Part shown: positions 42,992 through 52,774 of the stretch, one piece after another
Position numbering within the stretch: the first letter of the stretch is position 1
Layout of the letters: the number at the start of each line of letters is the position of its first letter
Notes under the pieces: model-generated
Databases searched by the model: none
Told to the model about the DNA's origin: nothing
The model's input: the letters and a program-made list of their open reading frames with translations, nothing else
Made by a program: the position numbers and the translations under genes
Assembly: GCA_023439045.1 (NCBI GenBank)
Contig: JAEXOY010000015.1
Coordinates: 124,001 to 188,000, forward strand
Source of the DNA: Bacillota bacterium
Lineage (GTDB): Bacteria; Bacillota; Clostridia; Acetivibrionales; DSM-1351
DNA length: 64,000 nucleotides
Direction of reading: 5' to 3'

Positions 42992-43932
42992 ATGAAGAGG
43001 TTATTGGCGATTGTTATATGTATCTTAATGGTGGGAATCATTGGAGTCATCCTTTATACGTTCGCTCCTGTTAAAATTGAAAAATCCGTCATGGGATTTG
43101 TTTATTCGGACGAAAAAAGTCAGCTCTTGAACGAGTCAAAGAATAGAGATAGCCAAAGTCAGAATGACACTGATATGCAGGACCATTGGAAAGTAGTTGA
43201 TAAGAAGTTGATTGACATCGATAAAAATGGAGACGAAGACAGTATTGTTTTATATTGGCTTCAAGATGAGAGCACTGTTCCCAAATTGAAAGTGGCAATC
43301 AATGATATGGAAAAGGTTATTGAATTGGACCCATCAAAAGCTATTCCAGTAAATAGCGTGAAAATCAAGCAGTTTGTAATGCTGGACAACAAACAAAAAG
43401 GAATTTTTATCAAGCTAAATTCAGAGGGTGAAAGCGATATCCATGAGAATGAAAATGCACCGCCCTATTGGTTTGACTATAACTTTATCATTCTGGGGTA
43501 TGGCAGTGAGGGGATATACACTATTCTTGACGGAATAAACCAGTCTTTAATAAAGTGGATAACTACGATGTAAAATACAAGGGTGATTATCATATTCAAT
43601 TTACCGACAGAGCTACGGGTTTCGCCGCAGAATACACTGCTACTCTTTATAAGTCGGCTGATGACGGAGAAGAGCGGCTGAGGACTATCAATGATTATCC
43701 TACATCAGGAATTTCCTGCAATTACTTCAATGTCAAGGTTGTAGATATAAATTCGGATAGCGTGGACGAAGTGATTTGTTCAAAGTATGTGCCCGGTTTG
43801 TACCATGCAGACTTACTTGGAGTGATCGAGTACACCTATATCTTGAAAAACGGCAAGTATCAATTATCGAAGGAAGTACTAAAGTATGATGGAGAATCAG
43901 GATTATCTGTAGTCAAAGAGATGAATCAGTGA
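42992..43932 (+). pseudogene. Membrane-anchored protein gene split by a frameshift
   Basis: The first frame (42992-43573) encodes an N-terminal membrane helix and a soluble domain with I-D-I-D-K-N-G-D-E-D, a calcium-loop-like motif. It ends shortly after I-N-Q-S-L-I. The second frame (43555-43932) continues without a ribosome-binding site as V-D-N-Y-D-V-K-Y and later V-D-I-N-S-D-S-V-D-E. Adding one base in AATAAAGTGG at about 43553 gives one frame of about 313 residues. The repeated D-x-N-x-D-x-x-D pattern resembles FG-GAP/VCBS-type repeats. Probably one broken gene; a sequencing error is the alternative. Confidence 0.7.
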
Positions 43933-44158
43933 ACGTATGTTTTGTTGTATCAATGATCGGCAGTAGTTGGATAATCATTCATCTGCTCAAAAGAAGGTCT
44001 ATATCAATACTCGGGTTTAAATAGTATAAATTCTTTAATTACTAAATTGTCGAGACATGTACAATATGGTAATAAAGTTATATAATATGAGTAATACTGT
44101 TATGTAAACAAGGAAGTTTCATAGAAAGATATTTTTTACTGTGAAGGGGCCGGTAGCA

Positions 44159-47100
44159 ATGGATAAGAAAATAGAAATTGTAGGATTATATAGTGATGTT
44201 GTGAATTTTGCGATGCAGCAAAACTACGTTCCAATAATAAAAAAACTGGTTGTAAAAAATCTTACTGAGGAAGAGCTTAGAGATATAGATGTTGTAATTA
44301 CAACAGAACCTGACTTTACATATGAGTGGTCAACGCGGATTGAAACAATTCCTGCATTACAATCAATAGAATTAGGTGTTGTTGATATTAAATTATCATC
44401 AAATTTTTTATTTAATCTAACAGAAAAAATGGCAGGAACGATTATTATAAAGGTAAAATGCGGTGATTCTGTATTTGATAATACAATACATAGGATCGAT
44501 ATTTTGGCCTATGATGAATGGAGTGGCACTTCAATTATGCCGGAGGTAGTTTGTGCTTTTATTACTCCTAACCACCCAAAGATTACAGAAATCATAATAA
44601 AATCAAGTCAAATACTGCAGAAGTGGTGCGGAAGCCCATCTTTTACAGGCTACCAGAGTAAGAATCCTAATACGGTAAAAATGCAAATGGCAGCAATTTA
44701 CACAGCGTTGCAAAAGGAGAACATTACCTATTGTATGCCTCCGGCAAGTTATGAAATCATAGGACAACGTGTGCGCCTTTCTGATAGTGTACTTGAACAA
44801 AAGATGGGTACATGCCTAGATCTTTCAATAACATATGCGAGTTGTCTGGAAGCGGTGGGGCTGAATCCTTTGCTTATTTTTTTAAAAGGACATGCCTTTG
44901 TTGGTTGCTGGCTTGAAGATCAATGTTTTGCTGAATGTGTACAAGATGATATTTCCATGATAACAAAGAGAATAGCAGAAGGAATTAATGAGGTTTGTCT
45001 AGTAGAGTGCACTTGCTATGTGGCAGGAAAAACAATACTGTTTGACGATGCGGTTAAAGCGGCAAATAATAACTTATCTGATATTGATCAGTTTGAATTT
45101 CTTATTGACATAAAACGCACTCGTGGTAGTGGTATAAGGCCAATACCACTGCTCAAGAAAACTGATGACGGAAAAGTTACCTGTAGCGAATTAGATTTTG
45201 TTCATAGTGTTAATGATAATATAGGAAAGGCTCCAAAGGAGTTAGACGTATTTGAAAAAATAAATAATGTAGATCATATTGATATAACTCGTCAGCAAAT
45301 ATGGGAACGTAAACTATTAGACTTGAGTTTGCGGAATACCTTGGTAAGTTTTCGTGTTACAAAAAATGCTATTCAACTGATGGTTAGCCAATTAAGTGAA
45401 CTGGAGGATGCATTAGCAGGAGGACAGGAATTTCAAATTATGGCAAGGCCAAAAGATTGGGAAAATACCCCGCGTGATTCCAAAATTTATGCCATAGAAA
45501 ATCAGACTTCGGCTCTGGAGAGCTTAGCTAGAACTGAATTCTCAAACAAAAGGATAAGGACTTTTATAGATGAAAAAGAAATTGCATATCGTATTACCAG
45601 CTTATATCGACAGGCGAAGGTAAGCCTGGAGGAGAATGGAACCAATACTCTTTATTTAGCGTTAGGTTTTTTAAAATGGTATGAGTCAGATGTCAGCGAA
45701 AAGGAAAGATATGCACCTATTGTGCTAATTCCTATCGATATTGTCCGGAAGTCAGCCCAAAAAGGTTATGTCATTCGTGTACGGGATGAAGAACCTCAAA
45801 TGAACATTACATTACTTGAAATGTTGCGCCAGGATTTTGGCTTGACTATAGGTGGCTTAGATCCACTGCCAACGGACGAAAGTGGAATTAACTTAAAAAG
45901 GGTATTTAACACAATTCGCCAAGCAGTCATGGAAAAGTCCAGATGGGATGTTGAAGAATTAGCCTTTATTGGTTTGTTTTCATTTAGCCAATTTATTATG
46001 TGGAATGATATCCGTAATCGTTCAGATGATTTGAAGAAAAATAAAATAGTTGCCAGCTTATTGAGTGGCAAGATGGAGTGGGAGTCAAGCGAAGATTTTC
46101 CATCTCCGGACGCATTGGACGATACCTTTACGCCAATGGATTTAGCAGTGCCTATTAGTGCCGATTCATCACAGCTTTCAGCTATTTGCGCGGCGGGCAA
46201 CGGAAATAGCTTCGTTTTACATGGACCTCCGGGAACAGGTAAATCACAGACGATAACAAATATTATTGCAAACACATTATTTCAGGGGAAGTCTGTCTTA
46301 TTTATTGCTGAAAAAATGGCGGCTCTTTCTGTGGTTCAAAAAAGATTAGAGTCAATTGGCCTTGCACCCTTTTGCTTAGAGCTACATTCTAATAAAGCAA
46401 GGAAGAAGGATGTACTTGAACAGTTAGATAAGGTCCTTGGAATTGGTAAAATTAAAGCACCACAAGAATATACAGATCAAGCAATACGCTTGCATGAGTT
46501 ACGAAAAGAATTAAATAATCTAGTTGAAGCCATCCATAAAAAACGAAACTTTGGATTTTCACTTTATGATGCGGTTATCCGATTTGAACAATACAAAGAC
46601 TATTCCGATTGCGTGAAATTTACACAGGAACAAATAGAAGCGCTTATACCACAAAGATACACGCTTTGGATAGATACGGTTAACCAACTGAAAATTGCAG
46701 CAAAGGAAAGTGGTGGTGTATATAATAATCCGTTAAGTGACTTTGACAACTGTATATATTCTCACGAAATTAAAAGTGAAATAAGTGAGGAATTAAAAGG
46801 TTTTGCAGTGGCTATTCACGGTTTGCAAACCATGATTTTTAAACTCAAAGAAATAATAGGTATAAAAGATGTGGAAACCCACCATCAGATTTGTTCTGTT
46901 ATAAAATTAATTGAACTGCTGAATCAAACCGATTTTATACCAGTCAGATTGTTTGAAAATCAGGAACTTAACTTGCTCAAAGAAAAAGTTATAAAAGTTT
47001 GCGAATGTGGAGAAAAACGTGATGAAATTGAGAGAAAGCTGGTCTCAGTTTTTTCTGAGAGCATTCTGACTTTTGATGATGAAAATGCACTTCACAAGTG

Positions 47101-49999
47101 GCGAGTGGCAGAATCAAGCTGGTTTTTGCCTAAGATATTAGGACAAGGCAAAGTAGCTAAGTCCCTTAAAATTATTGCAAAAAATCCTAGTGATTTTAAA
47201 AAGGAACAGACTATTTTGTATATCAATCTTGTTTCGGAATACAAAGCAAATGCAAAGATTGTTGAGGAAAATAATGCTCTTTTTAGTGATTTATTTGGTT
47301 TGATTTGGAACAATGGAAGAGCAGATTGGCATGTAATCAGCAAAACGTATAATCAGTCTGTTGAGGCGAATAAGCTGCTTACATCAATAAGTAATCACAA
47401 CACAGAAAGACAAGCTGCTAAGCTTAAATTCATAAATGAAGTACTGTGTGATTTGAGTGAATTTAAGCAGCGTAACGAAAGTGTGCTAAAAACAATCATT
47501 ACTGAATGGAACAGAATGTCTGACACTATGAAAAGCCTTTCGCAAAAAGCGGGAATAGATTTTAATAAGTTTAAAGACAGCGAACATTGGTTAGCTGTTA
47601 TTGCTGAAAAGGTAAATAAGTGGACTGGAAGCTTGGAAGGGCTAAGAAACTGGTGCACCTACCTGAATGTTAGATTAAAGGCAAAGGAAGCAGGATTATC
47701 CAATATTATTGCTGCCTGTGAAAATGGCTTAGCCACCGAAGATAATCTACTACCTATATTCTATCGTGAAGTTTCATTGGCTTGTGCGATTTCTGTTATT
47801 AATAAAGAAAAGTGTCTTTCGGATTTTAATGGTGCAATTTTTGAAAATGAAATTGAAAAGTATAAGAAGACCTGCTCTGATTTTGAAAATATTACAAAGG
47901 AGGAGCTTATTGCAAGATTATCAGCAAAGGTTCCCACAATATCAGCAGGCGTTGCAAATTCATCAGAAATGGGGATATTGCAAAAGGCAATCAAAAGTGG
48001 AGGAAGGATGGTATCGATTCGAAAGCTTTTTGACAGTATTCCAAATCTACTTCGAAAGTTATGCCCTTGCATGCTCATGAGCCCTATTTCAGTTGCACAG
48101 TATATAGATCCCCAATATCCTCCATTTGATCTAGTTATATTTGATGAAGCTTCCCAAATGCCTACCTGTGAAGCTGTTGGAGCAATAGCAAGGGGTAGAA
48201 ATTTGATTGTTGTGGGTGATCCTAAACAGTTGCCGCCAACCAGCTTTTTCAGCGCGGACAGAGTGGACGAGGATAACTATGAGAAGGAAGATCTTGAGAG
48301 CGTCCTGGACGACTGTTTGGCGATATCAATGCCGCAGCAACACTTGTTATGGCATTATCGTTCCCGCCATGAAAGTTTGATAGCGTTCAGCAATATGCAG
48401 TATTACGAGAATAAGCTGTTTACTTTCCCATCACCAAATGATTTGATTTCTAGTGTCAAATTTATACCTGTGGATGGATATTATGATAGAGGAAAAACAA
48501 AGCAAAACAGAGCCGAGGCAGACGCTGTAATCGCGGAAATAGTAAGAAGGTTGAATGATCCGGTACTCTGCAAACAAAGTATCGGTGTTGTGACATTTAG
48601 TTCAGTACAGCAAAATTTAATTGATGATTTACTGGTTGAGACCTTTGCCAAGAATCCGGAGCTTGAAGAAATCAGCAATCAAGCTTATGAGCCAATCCTT
48701 ATTAAAAATCTTGAGAATGTGCAGGGGGACGAACGGGACGTAATTTTATTCTCCATTGGTTATGGTCCTGATTCAACCGGGAAGATAGCTTTAAACTTTG
48801 GACCAGTCAATAGAGAAGGAGGTTGGAGGAGGCTAAATGTCGCGGTTTCTCGTGCAAGAAAAGAAATGATGGTATTTTCAACTCTGAGCCCTGAACAGAT
48901 TGATTTATCCAAAACAAGATCACAAGGAGTAGCTGGATTAAAGGCATTTCTTGAGTTTGCACAAAAGGGAAAAAACATTTTACCTGTTAAATTATCAAAT
49001 GTATCATCAGGTAACGACATTTCAGAAAAACTAATTGCTGAGAGAATCAAAGAGTTAGGTTATGAAGTGCATACAAATATTGGCTGTTCCGAGTATAAAA
49101 TTGATATTGGCATTGTTCACCCTAATAAGGAGGGTGAATATGTGTTGGGTATAATGACTGACGGTAAAAACTATAGAGCAGCAAATACTGCAAGAGATAG
49201 AAATATCCTGCAAAACGGCGTATTGAAATCCTTAGGCTGGAACATTCATCGTTTATGGATTTTAGACTGGTGGGAAAATCAGGATAAGGAATTGGAGAAA
49301 ATCCGGGAGGCAGTCGAAGCAGCAATTAAAAAAGAGGAAAAAAATACTGATATTGAGGCAATTCAAGTACCATCAAAACAGATTTACGCTTATGAGAGGA
49401 TAGAACAGGATAACGAAAATACATCGATAGATAAAAATATTAAGTATCTTGTTTGTGCTTTAGATAATGTGAGTGGCGGAGCAGAAGAGTTCTGTTTACC
49501 ACAAAATAATTTGCTCATTCTTTCTCAAATAAAACAAGTTTTAGGCTTAGAAGCTCCCATCAGTAAGAATTTACTATGTAAACGGATTTTAGCAGCCTGG
49601 GGTATCGCTCGAATGGGAACACGCTTAGATAGAAGATTTGAAGAGCTTTTTGCAATTTTGAAGTTAAAGAACACAGTGACAAATAATAATGTTTTCTATT
49701 GGAACAATGAGCAATTACCTGATGAATACACAGTATTTCGTGTGGCTGAAAATGATATAACACGCAGAAATATGGAAGACATAGCTTCTCAGGAAATAGC
49801 AAACGCAATCAAATACATTTTGGAAAGTCAGGTAAGCTTATTAAAATCAGATTTAATCAGGGAAGTGTCTAAGATATTTGGCTTCTCAAGGGGAGGCGCC
49901 TTAATTGAAGAGAGCATTTGCGCGGGCATCAAGGAAGCTGTGAAAAGAAATTATGTGACAATTGATAATGATGCGGACAGAGTTATTATTAAAGATTAA
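44159..49999 (+). CDS. DUF4011-type SF1 helicase with C-terminal nuclease domain
   Basis: Protein of 1946 residues. The N-terminus contains a transglutaminase-like segment (G-T-C-L-D-L-S at about 220) and a DUF4011-like region (W-E-R-K-L-L-D-L-S-L-R-N-T-L). The helicase has Walker A G-P-P-G-T-G-K-S at 689-696, a long coiled insert, Walker B F-D1329-E-A-S, G-D-P-K-Q-L-P-P-T, V-Q-G-D-E-R-D and A-V-S-R-A-R-K. A restriction-like fold follows (D1649, D1668-x-K1670), then a winged-helix-like C-terminus similar to DUF3320. Proteins of this layout occur singly in defence islands and are thought to attack foreign nucleic acid. The ATG at 44159 follows GAAGGGG by nine bases. A terminator at 50107 ends the gene. 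Confidence 0.85.
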   Translation: MDKKIEIVGLYSDVVNFAMQQNYVPIIKKLVVKNLTEEELRDIDVVITTEPDFTYEWSTRIETIPALQSIELGVVDIKLSSNFLFNLTEKMAGTIIIKVKCGDSVFDNTIHRIDILAYDEWSGTSIMPEVVCAFITPNHPKITEIIIKSSQILQKWCGSPSFTGYQSKNPNTVKMQMAAIYTALQKENITYCMPPASYEIIGQRVRLSDSVLEQKMGTCLDLSITYASCLEAVGLNPLLIFLKGHAFVGCWLEDQCFAECVQDDISMITKRIAEGINEVCLVECTCYVAGKTILFDDAVKAANNNLSDIDQFEFLIDIKRTRGSGIRPIPLLKKTDDGKVTCSELDFVHSVNDNIGKAPKELDVFEKINNVDHIDITRQQIWERKLLDLSLRNTLVSFRVTKNAIQLMVSQLSELEDALAGGQEFQIMARPKDWENTPRDSKIYAIENQTSALESLARTEFSNKRIRTFIDEKEIAYRITSLYRQAKVSLEENGTNTLYLALGFLKWYESDVSEKERYAPIVLIPIDIVRKSAQKGYVIRVRDEEPQMNITLLEMLRQDFGLTIGGLDPLPTDESGINLKRVFNTIRQAVMEKSRWDVEELAFIGLFSFSQFIMWNDIRNRSDDLKKNKIVASLLSGKMEWESSEDFPSPDALDDTFTPMDLAVPISADSSQLSAICAAGNGNSFVLHGPPGTGKSQTITNIIANTLFQGKSVLFIAEKMAALSVVQKRLESIGLAPFCLELHSNKARKKDVLEQLDKVLGIGKIKAPQEYTDQAIRLHELRKELNNLVEAIHKKRNFGFSLYDAVIRFEQYKDYSDCVKFTQEQIEALIPQRYTLWIDTVNQLKIAAKESGGVYNNPLSDFDNCIYSHEIKSEISEELKGFAVAIHGLQTMIFKLKEIIGIKDVETHHQICSVIKLIELLNQTDFIPVRLFENQELNLLKEKVIKVCECGEKRDEIERKLVSVFSESILTFDDENALHKWRVAESSWFLPKILGQGKVAKSLKIIAKNPSDFKKEQTILYINLVSEYKANAKIVEENNALFSDLFGLIWNNGRADWHVISKTYNQSVEANKLLTSISNHNTERQAAKLKFINEVLCDLSEFKQRNESVLKTIITEWNRMSDTMKSLSQKAGIDFNKFKDSEHWLAVIAEKVNKWTGSLEGLRNWCTYLNVRLKAKEAGLSNIIAACENGLATEDNLLPIFYREVSLACAISVINKEKCLSDFNGAIFENEIEKYKKTCSDFENITKEELIARLSAKVPTISAGVANSSEMGILQKAIKSGGRMVSIRKLFDSIPNLLRKLCPCMLMSPISVAQYIDPQYPPFDLVIFDEASQMPTCEAVGAIARGRNLIVVGDPKQLPPTSFFSADRVDEDNYEKEDLESVLDDCLAISMPQQHLLWHYRSRHESLIAFSNMQYYENKLFTFPSPNDLISSVKFIPVDGYYDRGKTKQNRAEADAVIAEIVRRLNDPVLCKQSIGVVTFSSVQQNLIDDLLVETFAKNPELEEISNQAYEPILIKNLENVQGDERDVILFSIGYGPDSTGKIALNFGPVNREGGWRRLNVAVSRARKEMMVFSTLSPEQIDLSKTRSQGVAGLKAFLEFAQKGKNILPVKLSNVSSGNDISEKLIAERIKELGYEVHTNIGCSEYKIDIGIVHPNKEGEYVLGIMTDGKNYRAANTARDRNILQNGVLKSLGWNIHRLWILDWWENQDKELEKIREAVEAAIKKEEKNTDIEAIQVPSKQIYAYERIEQDNENTSIDKNIKYLVCALDNVSGGAEEFCLPQNNLLILSQIKQVLGLEAPISKNLLCKRILAAWGIARMGTRLDRRFEELFAILKLKNTVTNNNVFYWNNEQLPDEYTVFRVAENDITRRNMEDIASQEIANAIKYILESQVSLLKSDLIREVSKIFGFSRGGALIEESICAGIKEAVKRNYVTIDNDADRVIIKD

Positions 50000-50106
50000 G
50001 CATATAAGGTTCTCATAATTCTTTTTCGTATTTCATATATAACATTTTTCATATATGACATTGAATAAATGGATCAAATTACTTAATAGTATTAATTGCA
50101 AAAATG

Positions 50107-50131
50107 GGAGGTTGAAAAACCTCCTTTTTTT
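50107..50131 (+). terminator. Terminator of the helicase gene
   Basis: Seven-pair GGAGGTT stem with a GAAA tetraloop and seven T. Confidence 0.9.
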
Positions 50132-50181
50132 GGTATATATAAATATATAAATCTATTTATGGAAGGTTATTTATCATGATT

Positions 50182-51183
50182 CTACAACAATAAGCTACTA
50201 TAAATCTCTAGCATTAATTCCTCAATGCGTTTATAATCGGGCTCCTCTGGAAGGGAAGTGTTTATAGCAGCAGTTTTAAACTGTTGCTCATACTCATCGA
50301 GCATTTCAAAAATCTCTTGATAACTATACTTTCCGCTACGAATATCAAGAAAAAAGGATCTTTCTTTTTCCCTATAGGTGTTTATACCCTTGCCTTCAAG
50401 AATTTCCGTACCTGTTACAAGAAGTCGAATCAGGTGCATTGCGTGCTTATTTAGGTGGAGTTCATCCTTTTTGCTATTTCTGTGATTAAGCTTGGAATAA
50501 TCTTTAACTATGTTGTTCATATCAGAATAAATGTTTTTAAAGTCCCTCAGTGGATAGTGCTTTAGGTTTATATCAATAAATATTTCGGTATCCATTTCTG
50601 CTCTAGCAGATTCATCTATATATAAGCTTATTTCGCTGTCAGTAAAGCTTTTATAAGTCCTTTTCAGATGATCCATTTGTCCTAATATACTATTTAAAAT
50701 ATGCTGCTCCTTTTCTGCCTGGGGATAGTTGTCTCTTGCAAGTGCATTTTGAAGCCTTCTAAGCTGGGCTGTAGCGTAGTTCCCAAAGCTTTGTATAGCC
50801 CTTCTAGATAAAAATAAATCAACATTGTCTCGTAGCAGCTCTCCTTGTTTGGTTAAGCAAAGAAGATGTTCAGGTTTCGTTCCAAGTATCTCAAGAACAT
50901 TTGGGTTGCAATTTAAACACAGAGATATAAATTTCTTTAGTCCGTATATTACGGTATCAGTTGTTCTGTCCTCAAACTGCTCAAAACTTGATAATCCCAT
51001 AATATCCTGCTTGGTTTCGATACAAACACCCCTTACATCAATATCACTGGTGTCTACATTAGTTCCGTAGGCTATAGAACCTGCAGTTGTTAGAATTAAT
51101 ATATTGCTCCCAAGGTGTGGGTCTTTCCTCAAAAACTCATATTCTTCTGAATTAAGCTTATCTTTTATAGTTTGTATATTCAT
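50182..51183 (-). CDS. RlaP-like predicted nucleotidyltransferase
   Basis: DNA-polymerase-beta superfamily nucleotidyltransferase of 333 residues. G35-S36-x-A-Y-G-T-N then S-D47-I-D49-V-R-G is the catalytic loop of the PF10127/RlaP type, a family associated with RNA ligases and RNA repair. The ATG at 51183 follows a GGAGGAAGG and matches the family start; the frame stays open upstream. It is divergent from the WYL regulators that precede the slipin-RtcB genes, and it shares their intergenic region, so it likely belongs to the same RNA-repair regulon. Its 3' end is duplicated at 40295. Confidence 0.8.
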   Translation of the reverse strand: MNIQTIKDKLNSEEYEFLRKDPHLGSNILILTTAGSIAYGTNVDTSDIDVRGVCIETKQDIMGLSSFEQFEDRTTDTVIYGLKKFISLCLNCNPNVLEILGTKPEHLLCLTKQGELLRDNVDLFLSRRAIQSFGNYATAQLRRLQNALARDNYPQAEKEQHILNSILGQMDHLKRTYKSFTDSEISLYIDESARAEMDTEIFIDINLKHYPLRDFKNIYSDMNNIVKDYSKLNHRNSKKDELHLNKHAMHLIRLLVTGTEILEGKGINTYREKERSFFLDIRSGKYSYQEIFEMLDEYEQQFKTAAINTSLPEEPDYKRIEELMLEIYSSLLL

Positions 51184-51481
51184 ACAATCCTTCCTCCAGC
51201 AGCTATGCCCAAACTTTCTCAAGAGATTCTCTAAACAAAGAGTTCAAAGACTCGTAGTCCGATTTTTTAGTTTTTCTGACAGTTTTAAGGTATTGCTCAT
51301 AATGGTTTATTTTACTTCTAAGAAAACCAATTATTATTGGACTTTTTGGCTCATTTTAACATACATATTTCTAGAAGTGTTAAAATCAGAAAAGGTTGCA
51401 AGCTTTTTGTCCGTAACTCTTATTTTGCGTATAACAGGATTATGGTAGAATTATTGTAAATAAAGCGGAAAAGAGGCACTC
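51184..51481. promoter_or_regulatory. Divergent intergenic region with a 9-bp inverted repeat
   Basis: Region between the nucleotidyltransferase and WYL genes. ATTTTAACA at 51353-51361 is mirrored by TGTTAAAAT at 51378-51386 (16-nt spacer), a candidate operator for the WYL proteins or another regulator. No promoter elements could be assigned with confidence. Confidence 0.4.
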
Positions 51482-52774
51482 ATGTTTAACGAATTTATTA
51501 AGCATTATAACATAATAAGGGATATCCTTAGAGATTGCTTTCTTTACGGATATTTTTCAAGAGACGGGCTTGAGAATAAAAGAAATGTAAGTTCTAGAAA
51601 GGTAAGTTATGAAATCCGACGTATCCAACAATATGTGGAAAGCGAATATATAAGGTTTGATAAGGACGGACGATACAAGCTAATGAGCTTGTCATATGAT
51701 TTTATGAGGCACCCGAATAATTTTTTGGTAAATACATATATGACCAAGAGCTTTACCCGTGCGGATTTATTGACCTATTTTCTTACCCTTTTATATATCC
51801 AGGCACAAAATAAACCCTGTTCATTGAAGTGTATAGAAGACGGTCTTAACACCGAAGGATTAGTATCATTTGATAAAATCAGCAGTAAGACCATTCAGAG
51901 AAAACTAACAGAAATGTGTGAAAGCATAGGAATACTCACTTGTGAGGTTGTGAGGAGAACCAAGTACTACACCATATCACATGACATACTACAAACACTG
52001 AATGTTGATGAACTAAAAGAGTTATTAAATGCAGTTAGTCTTTATAAAAATATTGTTTTTCCTGTAACAGCAGGCTATTTTTGCCTACAGACCATTAAGG
52101 ACTATCTACACTACGAGCGCAAAACAAGTTATGAGGATAAAAATATTTTTAATTACAGGCACGTACACTTTCATCCTGTAATTGAAGAGCAGGTGCTGTG
52201 GGAGATTATTAAAGCTATTCACCTGAGGAAAAAAATACGAATAACATACAATTCACCCAAAAACATTAGTAACAGCAACAATAGAAAAATACTTAGCCCA
52301 TATAAAATAAAATATGATGTTCGACATGGACGTTACTATTTAATTTCTTTCAATAAGCATAACAGGTGTATTGTTTCAAGACTTGACCGATTGGAAGATG
52401 TGGAGCTGTTAGATGAACAATTCTGTAGAGAAGATTATGACGGAGATTACCGCTCTCATATGCTTTATAGTTGGTCAAGCGCGTCACTTAACCCGACTAA
52501 TATGCCTGAAAAGGTCAGGCTTGAGGTTGTTGTAAATGAACCAGATGAAAACTATATTCTTGAAAAGATTAAATATGAGGCTCCGCTTGGAGAATTAGAG
52601 AAGATAGGAAAAGGGCGTTACTATTTTACTTTGCTAGTAAATGACAGCTATGAAATTATCCCTTGGATCAGAAGTTATGCAGGGTATGTCAAAGTGCTTG
52701 AAGGCAAGGAGCTTGAGAAAAAGTTGTTGAATGACTGGAAGGAGACGCTTTCGAACTATGGAATTATTCAATGA
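51482..52774 (+). CDS. WYL-domain transcriptional regulator 1
   Basis: Protein of 430 residues with an N-terminal helix-turn-helix region and a WYL domain at about 245-335 (I-R-I-T-Y-N-S, L-S-P-Y-K-I-K-Y-D-V, G-R-Y-Y-L-I-S). WYL proteins sense ligands, often nucleic-acid fragments, and control repair or defence genes. The gene overlaps the second WYL gene by 17 bp. It probably regulates the downstream RNA, slipin and rtcB. Confidence 0.88.
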   Translation: MFNEFIKHYNIIRDILRDCFLYGYFSRDGLENKRNVSSRKVSYEIRRIQQYVESEYIRFDKDGRYKLMSLSYDFMRHPNNFLVNTYMTKSFTRADLLTYFLTLLYIQAQNKPCSLKCIEDGLNTEGLVSFDKISSKTIQRKLTEMCESIGILTCEVVRRTKYYTISHDILQTLNVDELKELLNAVSLYKNIVFPVTAGYFCLQTIKDYLHYERKTSYEDKNIFNYRHVHFHPVIEEQVLWEIIKAIHLRKKIRITYNSPKNISNSNNRKILSPYKIKYDVRHGRYYLISFNKHNRCIVSRLDRLEDVELLDEQFCREDYDGDYRSHMLYSWSSASLNPTNMPEKVRLEVVVNEPDENYILEKIKYEAPLGELEKIGKGRYYFTLLVNDSYEIIPWIRSYAGYVKVLEGKELEKKLLNDWKETLSNYGIIQ

